A stretch of 12,973 nucleotides of DNA from Candidatus Dojkabacteria bacterium (GTDB lineage Bacteria; Patescibacteriota; Dojkabacteria; SC72). Both the position numbers and the translations under genes were made by a program. The stretch is taken from the NCBI GenBank assembly GCA_012514355.1, contig JAAZAL010000033.1, positions 1 through 12,973 of the forward strand, written 5' to 3'. The notes under the pieces were generated by a model. The model was given only the letters and a program-made list of their open reading frames with translations. It was not told where the DNA came from and did no database searches. Positions 5,783-12,762 of the stretch are shown piece after piece; position 1 is the stretch's first letter, and each line of letters starts with the position of its first letter.

Positions 5783-7987
5783 ATGCAAACCTTTGAAAAA
5801 TATCTTAACCCTTTACATACAAGGTTAGATATATTAGCAAACTTTTCAGACGTTAAATATACAACCCCTCTTGAAACAGAAGAGTATCCTCATTTAGAAC
5901 AAGTTACCAATATAAACATTGAGGTCTCCAAAAAAATGATTTCTAATCTACACAAACTTGAATTTGAGTTAGAGGAGCAAGCTAAAAGAATTCAAATGGA
6001 AACTGATTTAGATGAAAGAAAAGCTGCTGTAGGAGTATATAACAAAATACTAAATGAAATTCAGATTTGTATTGAAAGGATTAACAGAGAATTAATTAAA
6101 GTTGATGCTCCATATTTTGGAAAAATAGTATTTAAAACCGTAATTAACCGCAGTGAAAGAGTGCTTCCAATATATATAGGTAAGTTTGCATTAATGGATC
6201 CTAAAACATTTCAACCATTAATAAGTGATTGGAGAGCCCCAATTGCAAACATATACTATGAAAATAGTGGTCCAACTAAAAATCTCCAATATGATACTCC
6301 TTCAGGATTAAAACAGGGAGATTTAATCCAGAAAAGACAGTTTAGTATTGCCGAAGCTAGAATTAGACATATATATGATGCAAAAAGTGGTAATGCTGCT
6401 GCAGATGAATTCCTTCTTTCTCAATTAACTGAAAGATTAGGACAGAAATTAAAAGATATTGTTGCAACAATTCAAGAACAACAAAATAAGATAATTAGAG
6501 AAGAGATTAATAAACCAGTAATAATTCAAGGAGTTGCTGGAAGTGGTAAAACAACAATACTACTTCATAGACTTGCGTATCTTTTCTATACATACAAAGA
6601 AATCATACATCCAGAGAAAACATTAATAATTGGTCCTAACAAGGTATTTCTTGATTACATATCAGACGTATTACCCAGTCTTGGAATAGAACATGTAGAA
6701 ACCAATACATATCTGTTCTGGGCAAAAAATATATTAGGTTGGGATGATAAATATACAATTTACTCTGGGAAAGAGGATTTAGAAATAAAAGAATTTAAAG
6801 GTTCTAAACAGTTTATTGATATCCTTGATTCATACTTTGAAGAGTTTGAATCTGACCTATTGGAAAATATCCCCTATATTAGAAAAGAGATTATTAGAGA
6901 AAGATACTATGAATTAAAAGAAACTCACCCATTAATTACAATGGATGAGAGATTAACCCTTGCTTTGGAATACGCGTTTGTTCAAAAACAATTTAAAGAA
7001 AAAAGAACAGGCTCCTTTAAAGAGCGGGATGGGTATGATACTGAAAAAAAGAAAGAGATATCTAGATATTTTAATAGAAATACTCTTCCCATTGAAATAT
7101 ATAGAGATATGTTTAAAAAAGGGTATGTAAACAAAAAGATATCAAAATATACACTGGAAGGTGTTGTAAGAAAAGGCAAATTAAAGGTGTTTAGAATTGA
7201 AGACCTTGCTCCAATTGTATACCTCCATCTTAAATTACATGGGCATAAGGAAAATGAGAAAGAGTATGTAATGTTAGATGAGGCTCAAGATTTAAGCTTA
7301 GTTCAGATATTAACACTACTTCAGATCTCTAAAAATCAAAATATTACAATTGCAGGAGATCTTGCCCAATCAATTATTCCTCCCTTCTATATTAAAGATT
7401 GGGAAGGTGTAATAGATTTATTTAAAAAATTTAAATTAAAGAATTACTCATACCATCAACTTAATAGATGCTACAGAACTACTCTAGAGATTATTGAATT
7501 TGCAAACAAGATATTTAGAGATAGATTCCCTAAAACATATAAACTTCCTGAAGCTGTACTTAGACATGGAGAAGAGATTCATATGATAGACGATCAAAAG
7601 GATATTGATACTATCTCAGAAAAGGATCTTGTTAAATTCATTGAATTACTTCAGAAAGAGTTTGATAAAGGAAGTGTGACATGTGCAGTAGTTTGTCCAG
7701 ATAAAGAGTATGCATTAAAAACATATAAAAGAATATTTAAATATCAAAACAAATTATCTAAAGACATTGTCGATTTTACACAAGAGAATTATAAAACTGG
7801 GATACTTGTACTTCCTATTGAAAATGCTAAAGGTTTGGAGTTTGACACAGTAATACTTTTAGATGTAAATAGTGATACTTACCCTGATACAGAGCTTAGT
7901 ACAAGACTATTCTATGTTGCTATTACTAGAGCTCTGCATAGATTAATAATTATTAATAATAGTAATAAATCTCCATTGTTAATATAA
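5783..7987 (+). CDS. helD: HelD-like UvrD/Rep-family (superfamily 1) helicase
   Basis: The product is 734 aa from ATG 5783. A TTG at 5768 would add five residues but has no better signal. The N-terminal ~230 residues are of HelD type: a long charged helical pair (about 30-105, coiled-coil-like), then 'PYFGKIVF', 'IYIGKFALMD', 'ISDWRAPIANIYYE', 'IQKRQFSIAEARI' and 'ATIQEQQNKIIREE', the classic lead into the ATPase. Helicase motifs: Walker A 'GVAGSGKT' at 250-257, DEAQD at 499-503 (motif II), 'AGDLAQSI' (motif III), 'LNRCYRTT' (motif IV), 'ENAKGLEFDTVIL' (motif V) and 'FYVAITRAL' (motif VI). Firmicute HelD binds RNA polymerase and releases it from stalled complexes using ATP; the same role is likely but not shown here. 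lgt starts 6 bp downstream, so both could share a transcript. Confidence 0.9.
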   Translation: MQTFEKYLNPLHTRLDILANFSDVKYTTPLETEEYPHLEQVTNINIEVSKKMISNLHKLEFELEEQAKRIQMETDLDERKAAVGVYNKILNEIQICIERINRELIKVDAPYFGKIVFKTVINRSERVLPIYIGKFALMDPKTFQPLISDWRAPIANIYYENSGPTKNLQYDTPSGLKQGDLIQKRQFSIAEARIRHIYDAKSGNAAADEFLLSQLTERLGQKLKDIVATIQEQQNKIIREEINKPVIIQGVAGSGKTTILLHRLAYLFYTYKEIIHPEKTLIIGPNKVFLDYISDVLPSLGIEHVETNTYLFWAKNILGWDDKYTIYSGKEDLEIKEFKGSKQFIDILDSYFEEFESDLLENIPYIRKEIIRERYYELKETHPLITMDERLTLALEYAFVQKQFKEKRTGSFKERDGYDTEKKKEISRYFNRNTLPIEIYRDMFKKGYVNKKISKYTLEGVVRKGKLKVFRIEDLAPIVYLHLKLHGHKENEKEYVMLDEAQDLSLVQILTLLQISKNQNITIAGDLAQSIIPPFYIKDWEGVIDLFKKFKLKNYSYHQLNRCYRTTLEIIEFANKIFRDRFPKTYKLPEAVLRHGEEIHMIDDQKDIDTISEKDLVKFIELLQKEFDKGSVTCAVVCPDKEYALKTYKRIFKYQNKLSKDIVDFTQENYKTGILVLPIENAKGLEFDTVILLDVNSDTYPDTELSTRLFYVAITRALHRLIIINNSNKSPLLI

Positions 7988-7988
7988 T
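7983..7988 (+). promoter_or_regulatory. -10 box TATAAT, 5 nt before the lgt start
   Basis: A perfect TATAAT overlaps the helD stop codon and ends 5 nt before ATG 7994 (spacer CAAGT). No -35 or ribosome binding site is seen. It would give lgt a leaderless transcript of its own inside the helD-lgt-gatA run. Confidence 0.45.
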
Positions 7989-7993
7989 CAAGT

Positions 7994-9253
7994 ATGAGTA
8001 TATACGGATTAATAATTGGAATAGCCCTTATAGTAGGTATCGAGTTAATAAAGAAATATAACAAAACCATTTCCTATTTAGATATCCTCTTTATACTTCT
8101 CTCTGTTTTGATTGGTGCAAGAGTGTTATATATCTTCCATAATATTGAAGAAATTAAGCTAGGAATAATAAATCCAATTGCCATCTGGGATGGAGGATTA
8201 GCTTTCTATGGAGGAATAATTGGATTATTAATAGCCTTGTTAATTATTTCTAAATATAAAAGAATAACATTCTATATACTTTCAGACAGTATATTACTGT
8301 TTCTTCCATTGATTCATGCAATAGGAAGAATTGGAAATTTTTTTAATTATGAACTGTATGGTTTACCAACTAAACTTCCTTGGGGAATATATATACCCGA
8401 AGAAAATAGATATTTAAAATATATTGAATATTCACATTTCCATCCTGTATATCTATATGAATCAATATTAAATATACTTAATTTCTATTTACTCTATAAA
8501 CTATTCAAAAAGAAGTTAAAACCTGGAATTATCACCTCTATATACCTAATTAACTACTCGATTATTAGATTACTAGTAAATACCCTTAGAATAGACAAAG
8601 AGTTTTTTTGGGGAATAGAAACTTCAAATTTGTTTTCAATACTCTTTCTAATAATTGGTATAATAATCTTAATCATGATTACAAAAAATAAAACACAATT
8701 AGCACATTTCTTTTCTAAACCCGTAATGATTTTTTTAATACTTCTTGCTCTACTTTCTCTTTTTCTTAAAATAGATATACCTATTAAATATCAAATTACC
8801 CTCTTCATTTTCTCCATATTTCTTCCTGTTGCAACCTCATTTCTTTTTAGATACTTTAAACTGACCTCTGATTTTGCTGTAAGTGAACAAGAGGAAAGAC
8901 CAAGACTCTTCTTTCTCTTCTTAATTCTCCTGTTTATTTCTTTTGGGATATCTCTTAAAACAGGTAATACCCAATTGATACTGATATATACAGTAATCAA
9001 TATTACTCTTCTTTGTTCAACCCTTCTCACTATGTTTTGGAAGATTAGTTTCCATATGATTGTAGCTACCCTCTGCCTCTTTGTTATTTCTTTTCTACTT
9101 AATAACCCTTTAACATATTTACTTTCCTTAGCACTACCTTTAGTTGGCTGGTCAAGAATATTTCTAAAAAGGCATACTCTAAAACAGGTAATAGGAGGCT
9201 TTGTAATAACCATATCTTGCATACTCTTTGTTTTAACATTCATTAATTTCTGA
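7994..9253 (+). CDS. lgt: Prolipoprotein diacylglyceryl transferase fused to a PAP2-like membrane domain
   Basis: The product is 419 aa against a usual Lgt length of about 260-300. Residues 1 to about 230 are Lgt, which moves diacylglycerol from phosphatidylglycerol to the lipobox cysteine of prolipoproteins. Evidence is 'LIGARVLYI' (about 39-47), 'WDGGLAFYGGIIG' (65-77, Tyr where E. coli has the conserved His), the signature 'GRIGNFFNYELYG' with R112, and 'NTLRID' with R199. Residues of about 240-419 are a second six-TM block. It has 'ERP' at 301-303, 'WKISFH' at 349-354 and 'GWSRIFLKRHTLKQVIGG' with R388, H394 and Q398. This matches the PAP2-like subgroup that has 'KIS-H' and 'R--L--HT--QV--G' in place of PSGH and SR-x5-H-x3-D. 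A fused lipid-phosphate phosphatase is likely; the Asp-to-Gln change makes activity uncertain. gatA follows 12 bp downstream. Confidence 0.88.
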   Translation: MSIYGLIIGIALIVGIELIKKYNKTISYLDILFILLSVLIGARVLYIFHNIEEIKLGIINPIAIWDGGLAFYGGIIGLLIALLIISKYKRITFYILSDSILLFLPLIHAIGRIGNFFNYELYGLPTKLPWGIYIPEENRYLKYIEYSHFHPVYLYESILNILNFYLLYKLFKKKLKPGIITSIYLINYSIIRLLVNTLRIDKEFFWGIETSNLFSILFLIIGIIILIMITKNKTQLAHFFSKPVMIFLILLALLSLFLKIDIPIKYQITLFIFSIFLPVATSFLFRYFKLTSDFAVSEQEERPRLFFLFLILLFISFGISLKTGNTQLILIYTVINITLLCSTLLTMFWKISFHMIVATLCLFVISFLLNNPLTYLLSLALPLVGWSRIFLKRHTLKQVIGGFVITISCILFVLTFINF

Positions 9254-9259
9254 TAGAAT
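9254..9259 (+). promoter_or_regulatory. -10-like TAGAAT, 6 nt before the gatA start
   Basis: TAGAAT (5 of 6 matches) begins directly after the lgt stop and ends 6 nt before ATG 9266. TTAACA at 9233-9238 (5 of 6 matches to -35) has a short 15-bp spacer. No Shine-Dalgarno is present. Confidence 0.4.
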
Positions 9260-9265
9260 TTGCAA

Positions 9266-10690
9266 ATGATGGAGAATTTAACAATATTACAACTAAAGAA
9301 CAAATTGCTTAAAAAGGAAATCTCCTCTTTAGAGATTACTAAGTTTTACCTTTCGCAGATTGAGAAAAAGAACAAAGAACTAAATGCATATATTACTGTA
9401 TGCAATGAATTAGCTATAGAAAAAGCAAAATACTTTGATAATCATTTTGAACAGGAAAAGGAGAAGGTTTTAGGAGGTATTCCATTAGCAGTAAAAGATG
9501 TATTTTCCACTAAAGATATACTTACTACTTGTGCATCTCATATTTTAGATGGATATACCCCTGTATACGAATCAACTGTAACTAAAAAGATATTAGAAGC
9601 AGGGGGAATAATTCTTGGTAAAACAAATTTAGATCAGTTCTGTCATGGTTCTTCTACAATTACCTCTTACTATGGAGCAACAAGAAACCCTCATAACCTA
9701 GAAAGGCTTCCTGGAGGCTCTAGTGGGGGCTCTGCTGCTGCTGTAGCGTCAGATATGTGCCCAGCATCTCTTGGAACAGAAACTGCTGGCTCTTTGCGTC
9801 AACCTTCAAGTTGGTGTGGTACTGTTGGCTTAAAGCCTTCATATGGGAGAGTAAGTAGATATGGAGTTTTAGCAATGGGTTCCTCCCTTGATTGCCCAGG
9901 ACCAATTACTAAAGATGTAGCAGATAGCGCATTACTTCTTTCAGTTATCTCTGGATATGATATTAATGATTTCACTACATACAAAGATGACTCACACAAA
10001 TATCATGAATTAATTGATAGTTCAAAGATAAAGGGAATGAGAATTGCTATTCCTAAAGAATATTTAGAATTACAAATTGAGAAGGGGGTTTTAGATAACT
10101 TCCTTAGAAGTGTTGAAATATTAAAGAAACTTGGAGCTCATATTGGATATGTACCAATATTAGATCCTAAACTTGGAATGTCAGTATATACAATTACATG
10201 TAGAAGCGAAGTCTCCTCTAACCTAGCAAGATATGATGGAACTAGGTTTGGATTAGAGGGAAGAGATAAAAGCACAGTTCAATCATATTATGAATCAACC
10301 AGAGGAGAAGGTTTTGGACAAGAGCCTAAAAGAAGAGTAATGACAGGAACATACTCTCTCTCTGCAGGATACTCAGATGAGTATTTCAAAAAATCTGAAC
10401 AGGTAAGACAGTTGATAAAAGAGGATTTAGATAAAATATTAAATAATTATGATTGCATTATTTCCCCTACTACACCAACAGTAGCACTAAAAGATGAAGA
10501 TGCAGATAACCCTCTTTTTGGAGAGATGGCCGACATTCTCGCTGAAGGTAGCTCTGAAGCAGGTCTTCCTGCAATATCAATACCCAATGGAAAAAGTGAT
10601 AACCTACCTACAGCTATTCAATTTATTGGTAAAACCTTGGGTGAACAAACAGTAATTAATGCTGCAAAAGCACTTGAAGAAAATCTTTAA
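9266..10690 (+). CDS. gatA: Glutamyl-tRNA(Gln)/aspartyl-tRNA(Asn) amidotransferase subunit A
   Basis: This is the amidase-signature subunit of GatCAB. It releases ammonia from Gln or Asn for transamidation of Glu-tRNA(Gln) or Asp-tRNA(Asn). The product is 474 aa from ATG 9266; ATG 9269 or an in-frame TTG at 9260 are alternatives. The Ser-cisSer-Lys triad is intact: K77 in 'AVKDV', S152 in 'PGGSSGGSAAA' and S176 in 'TETAGSLRQP'. Other family motifs are 'LGKTNLDQF', 'GSSTITS', 'VGLKPSYGRVSRYG', 'SSLDCPGPITKD' and 'AGLPAISIPNG'. The segment around the second Ser is 'ETAGSLRQP' where the common form is 'DTGGSIRQP', a conservative change. A bare amidase is less likely because the tRNA-amidotransferase motifs run through the whole length. 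No gatB or gatC is in the window. The 3' end overlaps the convergent GerMN gene by 4 bp. Confidence 0.93.
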   Translation: MMENLTILQLKNKLLKKEISSLEITKFYLSQIEKKNKELNAYITVCNELAIEKAKYFDNHFEQEKEKVLGGIPLAVKDVFSTKDILTTCASHILDGYTPVYESTVTKKILEAGGIILGKTNLDQFCHGSSTITSYYGATRNPHNLERLPGGSSGGSAAAVASDMCPASLGTETAGSLRQPSSWCGTVGLKPSYGRVSRYGVLAMGSSLDCPGPITKDVADSALLLSVISGYDINDFTTYKDDSHKYHELIDSSKIKGMRIAIPKEYLELQIEKGVLDNFLRSVEILKKLGAHIGYVPILDPKLGMSVYTITCRSEVSSNLARYDGTRFGLEGRDKSTVQSYYESTRGEGFGQEPKRRVMTGTYSLSAGYSDEYFKKSEQVRQLIKEDLDKILNNYDCIISPTTPTVALKDEDADNPLFGEMADILAEGSSEAGLPAISIPNGKSDNLPTAIQFIGKTLGEQTVINAAKALEENL

Positions 10691-11604
10691 GGTTGTAATA
10701 TGTCCTCTGTTTGACCATCAATAGAAATTATTACAGAATCAACTGTAGGAAACTGTTTTAAGGTTTCGGTAATTTGAGCTCTAATAGCAGTTACTCTGCA
10801 GCTACCACCCACACCCTCCTCTAGTTTTGAGTTTAAATCTACCTTAGCAACTCCATCTGTAATATCTAGGGAATTAATTACTACACCATCTGGAATATTA
10901 GTAAAATATTTATCCTCTTCCTCTGTAAAAGTAGTACCCTTAAAGAGTTCCGTTAAAGCCACTCTCCCAACAGCTACACTCTTTTCTACCTCCCTTGTAA
11001 CTGGAAATACTAAAGAGCAATCAATCATATCTTCATTCAATTTTGTACTACTAAAAAATACTTTTACTTTCATACTCTCGACCTTTTGCTCTAAAGGCTT
11101 TATCGAAATAGCAATCTTAGCAATATCACTATTGTCATCTAATCCAGAAGGATTACTTTTCTCGAACTGCAAAACATATGCCCCTTCTTGCTCTAAAGGA
11201 AAATCTATAATAACTGAGAAAGGAACACTGTTCTCATTCATCCAATCATTTGACGCTATAGCAAGTAACGAGGTTACAACTTCTCCTTGAATATCTAACA
11301 CTCTTACGGGAAAACTACCTTCAAAAAACCAACTTCCTGGAGCTTCACCTCTAACTTCATATCCCACATCAACAGTATCTCCACTTTTAATATTTTCTAA
11401 GAAAAGTTTTTGTCCTTTTTCTGATAAAACATCACCTCCGGTGTTTATCTTTTCATTTTTCTGGGTATCTTGATCACAAATAGTGGTGAGTTGTTCACAA
11501 AACTTATATTTACAACAAAGACTCTCATTTTGGGAAATATATGCTATACCAACTAGTAATACTGAAAGGATAATAATGGATATTATTGATACAGTATTTT
11601 TCAT
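10687..11604 (-). CDS. Membrane-anchored Gmad2-GerMN domain protein
   Basis: The product is 305 aa. Residues of about 4-24 form an N-terminal membrane segment, followed by a Cys-containing stretch (CC, C, C within about 30-43) and a flexible linker. Residues of about 70-165 match Gmad2, an Ig-like domain: 'EVRGEAPGSWFFEGSFPVRVLD' is trimmed here to its core 'GEAPGSWFFEGSFPV', with 'SNDWMNENSVPFS' following. Residues of about 180-300 match GerMN: 'VKVFFSS', 'CSLVFPVTREV', 'ALTELFKGTTFTEEE', 'IPDGVVINSLDITDGVAKVDL', 'ITETLKQFPTVDSVIISIDG'. GerM was named for spore germination, but the pair also occurs in non-sporulating bacteria as an envelope protein of unknown role. A TTGAAA-16-TATACT promoter lies upstream, and unusually for this window an AAAAGG Shine-Dalgarno-like sequence sits 9 nt before ATG 11604. 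The 3' end overlaps gatA by 4 bp. Confidence 0.88.
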   Translation of the reverse strand: MKNTVSIISIIILSVLLVGIAYISQNESLCCKYKFCEQLTTICDQDTQKNEKINTGGDVLSEKGQKLFLENIKSGDTVDVGYEVRGEAPGSWFFEGSFPVRVLDIQGEVVTSLLAIASNDWMNENSVPFSVIIDFPLEQEGAYVLQFEKSNPSGLDDNSDIAKIAISIKPLEQKVESMKVKVFFSSTKLNEDMIDCSLVFPVTREVEKSVAVGRVALTELFKGTTFTEEEDKYFTNIPDGVVINSLDITDGVAKVDLNSKLEEGVGGSCRVTAIRAQITETLKQFPTVDSVIISIDGQTEDILQP

Positions 11605-11607
11605 TTT

Positions 11608-11649
11608 GGTATACCTTTTAATAAAAGTAATATACAGTAATAGTATACC
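11608..11649. repeat. Repeated TATAC/GTATA elements upstream of the GerMN gene
   Basis: GGTATACC (11608-11615, a perfect palindrome) and AGTATACC (11642-11649) flank TATACAGTA (11631-11639). The middle 9-mer is identical to 2343-2351 in the palindrome before the DUF4214/XRE operon. The elements cover the -10 and leader of the GerMN gene, so they could be operator sites for one regulator. Chance similarity in AT-rich DNA is not excluded. Confidence 0.3.
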
Positions 11650-11669
11650 TTAATAGGAATATTTTTCAA
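11642..11669 (-). promoter_or_regulatory. Candidate promoter for the GerMN gene (TTGAAA - 16 bp - TATACT)
   Basis: On the minus strand TTGAAA (11669-11664) and TATACT (11647-11642) each match consensus at 5 of 6 positions with a 16-bp spacer. The predicted start near 11635 leaves a leader of about 30 nt that carries AAAAGG 9 nt before the ATG. This gene therefore has the classical leadered layout, in contrast to most others here. Confidence 0.5.
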
Positions 11670-11681
11670 TATTGGGAAAAG

Positions 11682-11755
11682 TGAGTCGCCTGGGACTCGA
11701 ACCCAGCACCTACTGCTTAAAAGGCAGTTGCTCTAACCTGATGAGCTAGCGACCC
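11682..11755 (-). tRNA. tRNA-Lys (anticodon TTT)
   Basis: The minus strand folds as a full cloverleaf. GGGTCGC pairs with GCGACTC (one G-U pair). The D arm is GCTCATCAGGTTAGAGC. The anticodon stem ACTGC/GCAGT closes the loop CTTTTAA with anticodon TTT, and the T arm contains GGTTCGAGTCC. The discriminator base is A, as expected for Lys. The next bases are CTT, so CCA is not encoded. It lies 34 bp downstream of rnhB on the same strand but has its own promoter-like sequence. Confidence 0.96.
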
Positions 11756-11765
11756 AATAGAAATG

Positions 11766-11795
11766 ATTATACCCCCCTTACATATCTTTTTACAA
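11766..11795 (-). promoter_or_regulatory. Candidate tRNA-Lys promoter (TTGTAA - 18 bp - TATAAT)
   Basis: On the minus strand TTGTAA (11795-11790) overlaps the end of rnhB. An 18-bp spacer with a run of six G residues follows, then a perfect TATAAT (11771-11766). The mature tRNA 5' end lies 10 nt after the box, so the primary transcript would have almost no 5' leader. Confidence 0.5.
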
Positions 11796-12425
11796 GTTAT
11801 TTACCATTTCTTTTATTGGAGAAAAAGATCTCCTATGTATTGGACAAGGACCATACTTTTGTAAAGCCTCCATATGTATCTTTGTACCGTATCCCACATG
11901 TTTCTCAAAACCGTAGTTTGGATATTTTTTAGAAATATCTTTCATATACCTATCCCTTGTAACTTTTGCTAAAATTGATGCACAAGATATGGAGTAATGC
12001 TTTAAATCCCCACTCTTAATCTTTGTTTGAGAATATCCCTCAATAGAGTCCACATTATTACCATCAATAATTAAATACTGTGCCTTACTACCCAACATAC
12101 TCTCCAATTCTTTTAGTGCCACCTCCATAGCCATTCTTACAGCAATCTGAATACCATATCTATCAATCTTTTCAGGACCTACCATACAAATACCAAAAGC
12201 TAAAGAATTTCCAACTATGAATTCAAAAGCCTCCTCTCTTCTCTTTTCTGTCATCTTCTTACTATCTCTCACAAACTCAGAAATATTACTTCCCTCATTT
12301 ATCATTACAGCCCCTGCACAAACAGGACCAGCTAGAGGCCCTCTACCAGCCTCATCAATACCTACTACATACTTAAATCCTTTGTTCCAAAGCTGTTGTT
12401 CTAATTGTGTGTCAGGAAAAATCAT
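11790..12425 (-). CDS. rnhB: Ribonuclease HII
   Basis: RNase HII cleaves the RNA strand of RNA-DNA hybrids and starts removal of single ribonucleotides from DNA. The product is 211 aa, a normal length. The four acidic active-site residues are visible: D24 and E25 in 'GIDEAGRGPLAGPV', D121 in 'LIIDGN', and D158 in 'ASILAKVTRDR'. Further family motifs are 'DSKKMTEKRREE' (54-65), 'KSGDLKHYSISCASI', 'YGFEKHVGYGTK-H' and the C-terminal 'GPCPIHRRSFSP'. The GRG tripeptide (27-29) that reads the RNA-DNA junction is present. ATG 12425 leads directly into the conserved N-terminus. A TATATT hexamer lies 9 nt before it and no Shine-Dalgarno is seen. The gene is divergent from the small secreted protein, with only 36 bp between the start codons. 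tRNA-Lys follows downstream. Confidence 0.97.
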   Translation of the reverse strand: MIFPDTQLEQQLWNKGFKYVVGIDEAGRGPLAGPVCAGAVMINEGSNISEFVRDSKKMTEKRREEAFEFIVGNSLAFGICMVGPEKIDRYGIQIAVRMAMEVALKELESMLGSKAQYLIIDGNNVDSIEGYSQTKIKSGDLKHYSISCASILAKVTRDRYMKDISKKYPNYGFEKHVGYGTKIHMEALQKYGPCPIHRRSFSPIKEMVNNL

Positions 12426-12434
12426 ATTGTAAAA

Positions 12435-12440
12435 AATATA
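12435..12440 (-). promoter_or_regulatory. -10-like TATATT, 9 nt before the rnhB start
   Basis: On the minus strand TATATT (5 of 6 matches) is followed by 9 nt and ATG 12425, the same spacing as at gpmI. No -35 or ribosome binding site is seen, and any -35 would fall on the divergent gene's start. Confidence 0.3.
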
Positions 12441-12449
12441 TTAACTATG

Positions 12450-12455
12450 TATCAT
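12450..12455 (+). promoter_or_regulatory. -10-like TATCAT, 6 nt before the start at 12462
   Basis: TATCAT (5 of 6 matches) is followed by ACTAAT and ATG 12462. It sits within the 36-bp divergent gap with rnhB. No Shine-Dalgarno precedes the ATG. Confidence is limited by the AT-rich context. Confidence 0.3.
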
Positions 12456-12461
12456 ACTAAT

Positions 12462-12713
12462 ATGAAACAGATATTACTATCAGTATATATTTTACTAACT
12501 TTCTTCTTTCTTGTACAAAATAAAATATATGCACAGGAACCAGTAGATACAACTACTCAAATTACTGTAGAACAGGAGAAAGAAACTGTAGAAGACACCT
12601 TCCAAACCACCTCAGCTCCAACCCTGACAGCTCCTCAAATATTACTCTCAATATTAGCACCTACATCCTTTGTAATAATTGGTTACCTCCTTATTAAGAA
12701 ATTGAAATTGTAA
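12462..12713 (+). CDS. Small secreted protein with signal peptide and C-terminal membrane anchor
   Basis: The product is 83 aa from ATG 12462. I prefer this start because 'MKQILLSVYILLTFFFLVQ' is a clean signal peptide ending at 'IYA' before QEP. Starts further upstream (12405, 12447) would put a polar 'TMYHTN' stretch before it and overlap rnhB. The mature part is a short Thr/Glu/Gln-rich, probably disordered linker ('TTQITVEQEKETVEDTF') with a Pro/Thr/Ala stretch. It ends in one TM helix ('LAPTSFVIIGYLLI') and KKLKL. With both ends hydrophobic and only about 35 polar residues between, it resembles a miniature surface stalk. No family is recognised. It is read in the same direction as the YtxH-like gene 49 bp downstream. 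Confidence 0.6.
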   Translation: MKQILLSVYILLTFFFLVQNKIYAQEPVDTTTQITVEQEKETVEDTFQTTSAPTLTAPQILLSILAPTSFVIIGYLLIKKLKL

Positions 12714-12762
12714 TATATATATTGTATATTAAAAATATATTTAAATTAAAAATATTCTCATT

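Noticed and set aside
6982..7179. Short minus-strand open frame inside helD
   Set aside because: It is wholly within helD, and hydrophobic runs of this type arise from AT-rich antisense codons.
903..9253. TGA recoded as glycine or tryptophan
   Set aside because: TGA ends genes at the expected places (903-905 within an ATGA overlap, 9251-9253 just before gatA), and Trp and Gly in conserved motifs use standard codons.
8791..9303. 170-codon minus-strand open frame across the lgt 3' end
   Set aside because: It lies opposite the PAP2-like domain, whose motifs are conserved, and crosses the lgt-gatA junction. The peptide is rich in Lys/Arg/Val from antisense codons and matches nothing I recognise.
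9720..9999. Two minus-strand open frames inside gatA
   Set aside because: They overlap the GatA Ser-motif region in two different frames and are antisense shadows.
11658..11673. AATATT-GAAA-AATATT hairpin after tRNA-Lys, considered as a terminator
   Set aside because: The stem is only six A-T pairs with no following U-run on the minus strand, so it would be unstable.
12217..12432. Plus-strand open frame inside rnhB
   Set aside because: It lies opposite the catalytic N-terminus of RNase HII and shows no features of its own.
12449..12457. GTAT-C-ATAC palindrome between rnhB and the small secreted protein gene
   Set aside because: It is short, AT-rich and overlaps the -10-like box; with no matching site elsewhere it is probably chance.
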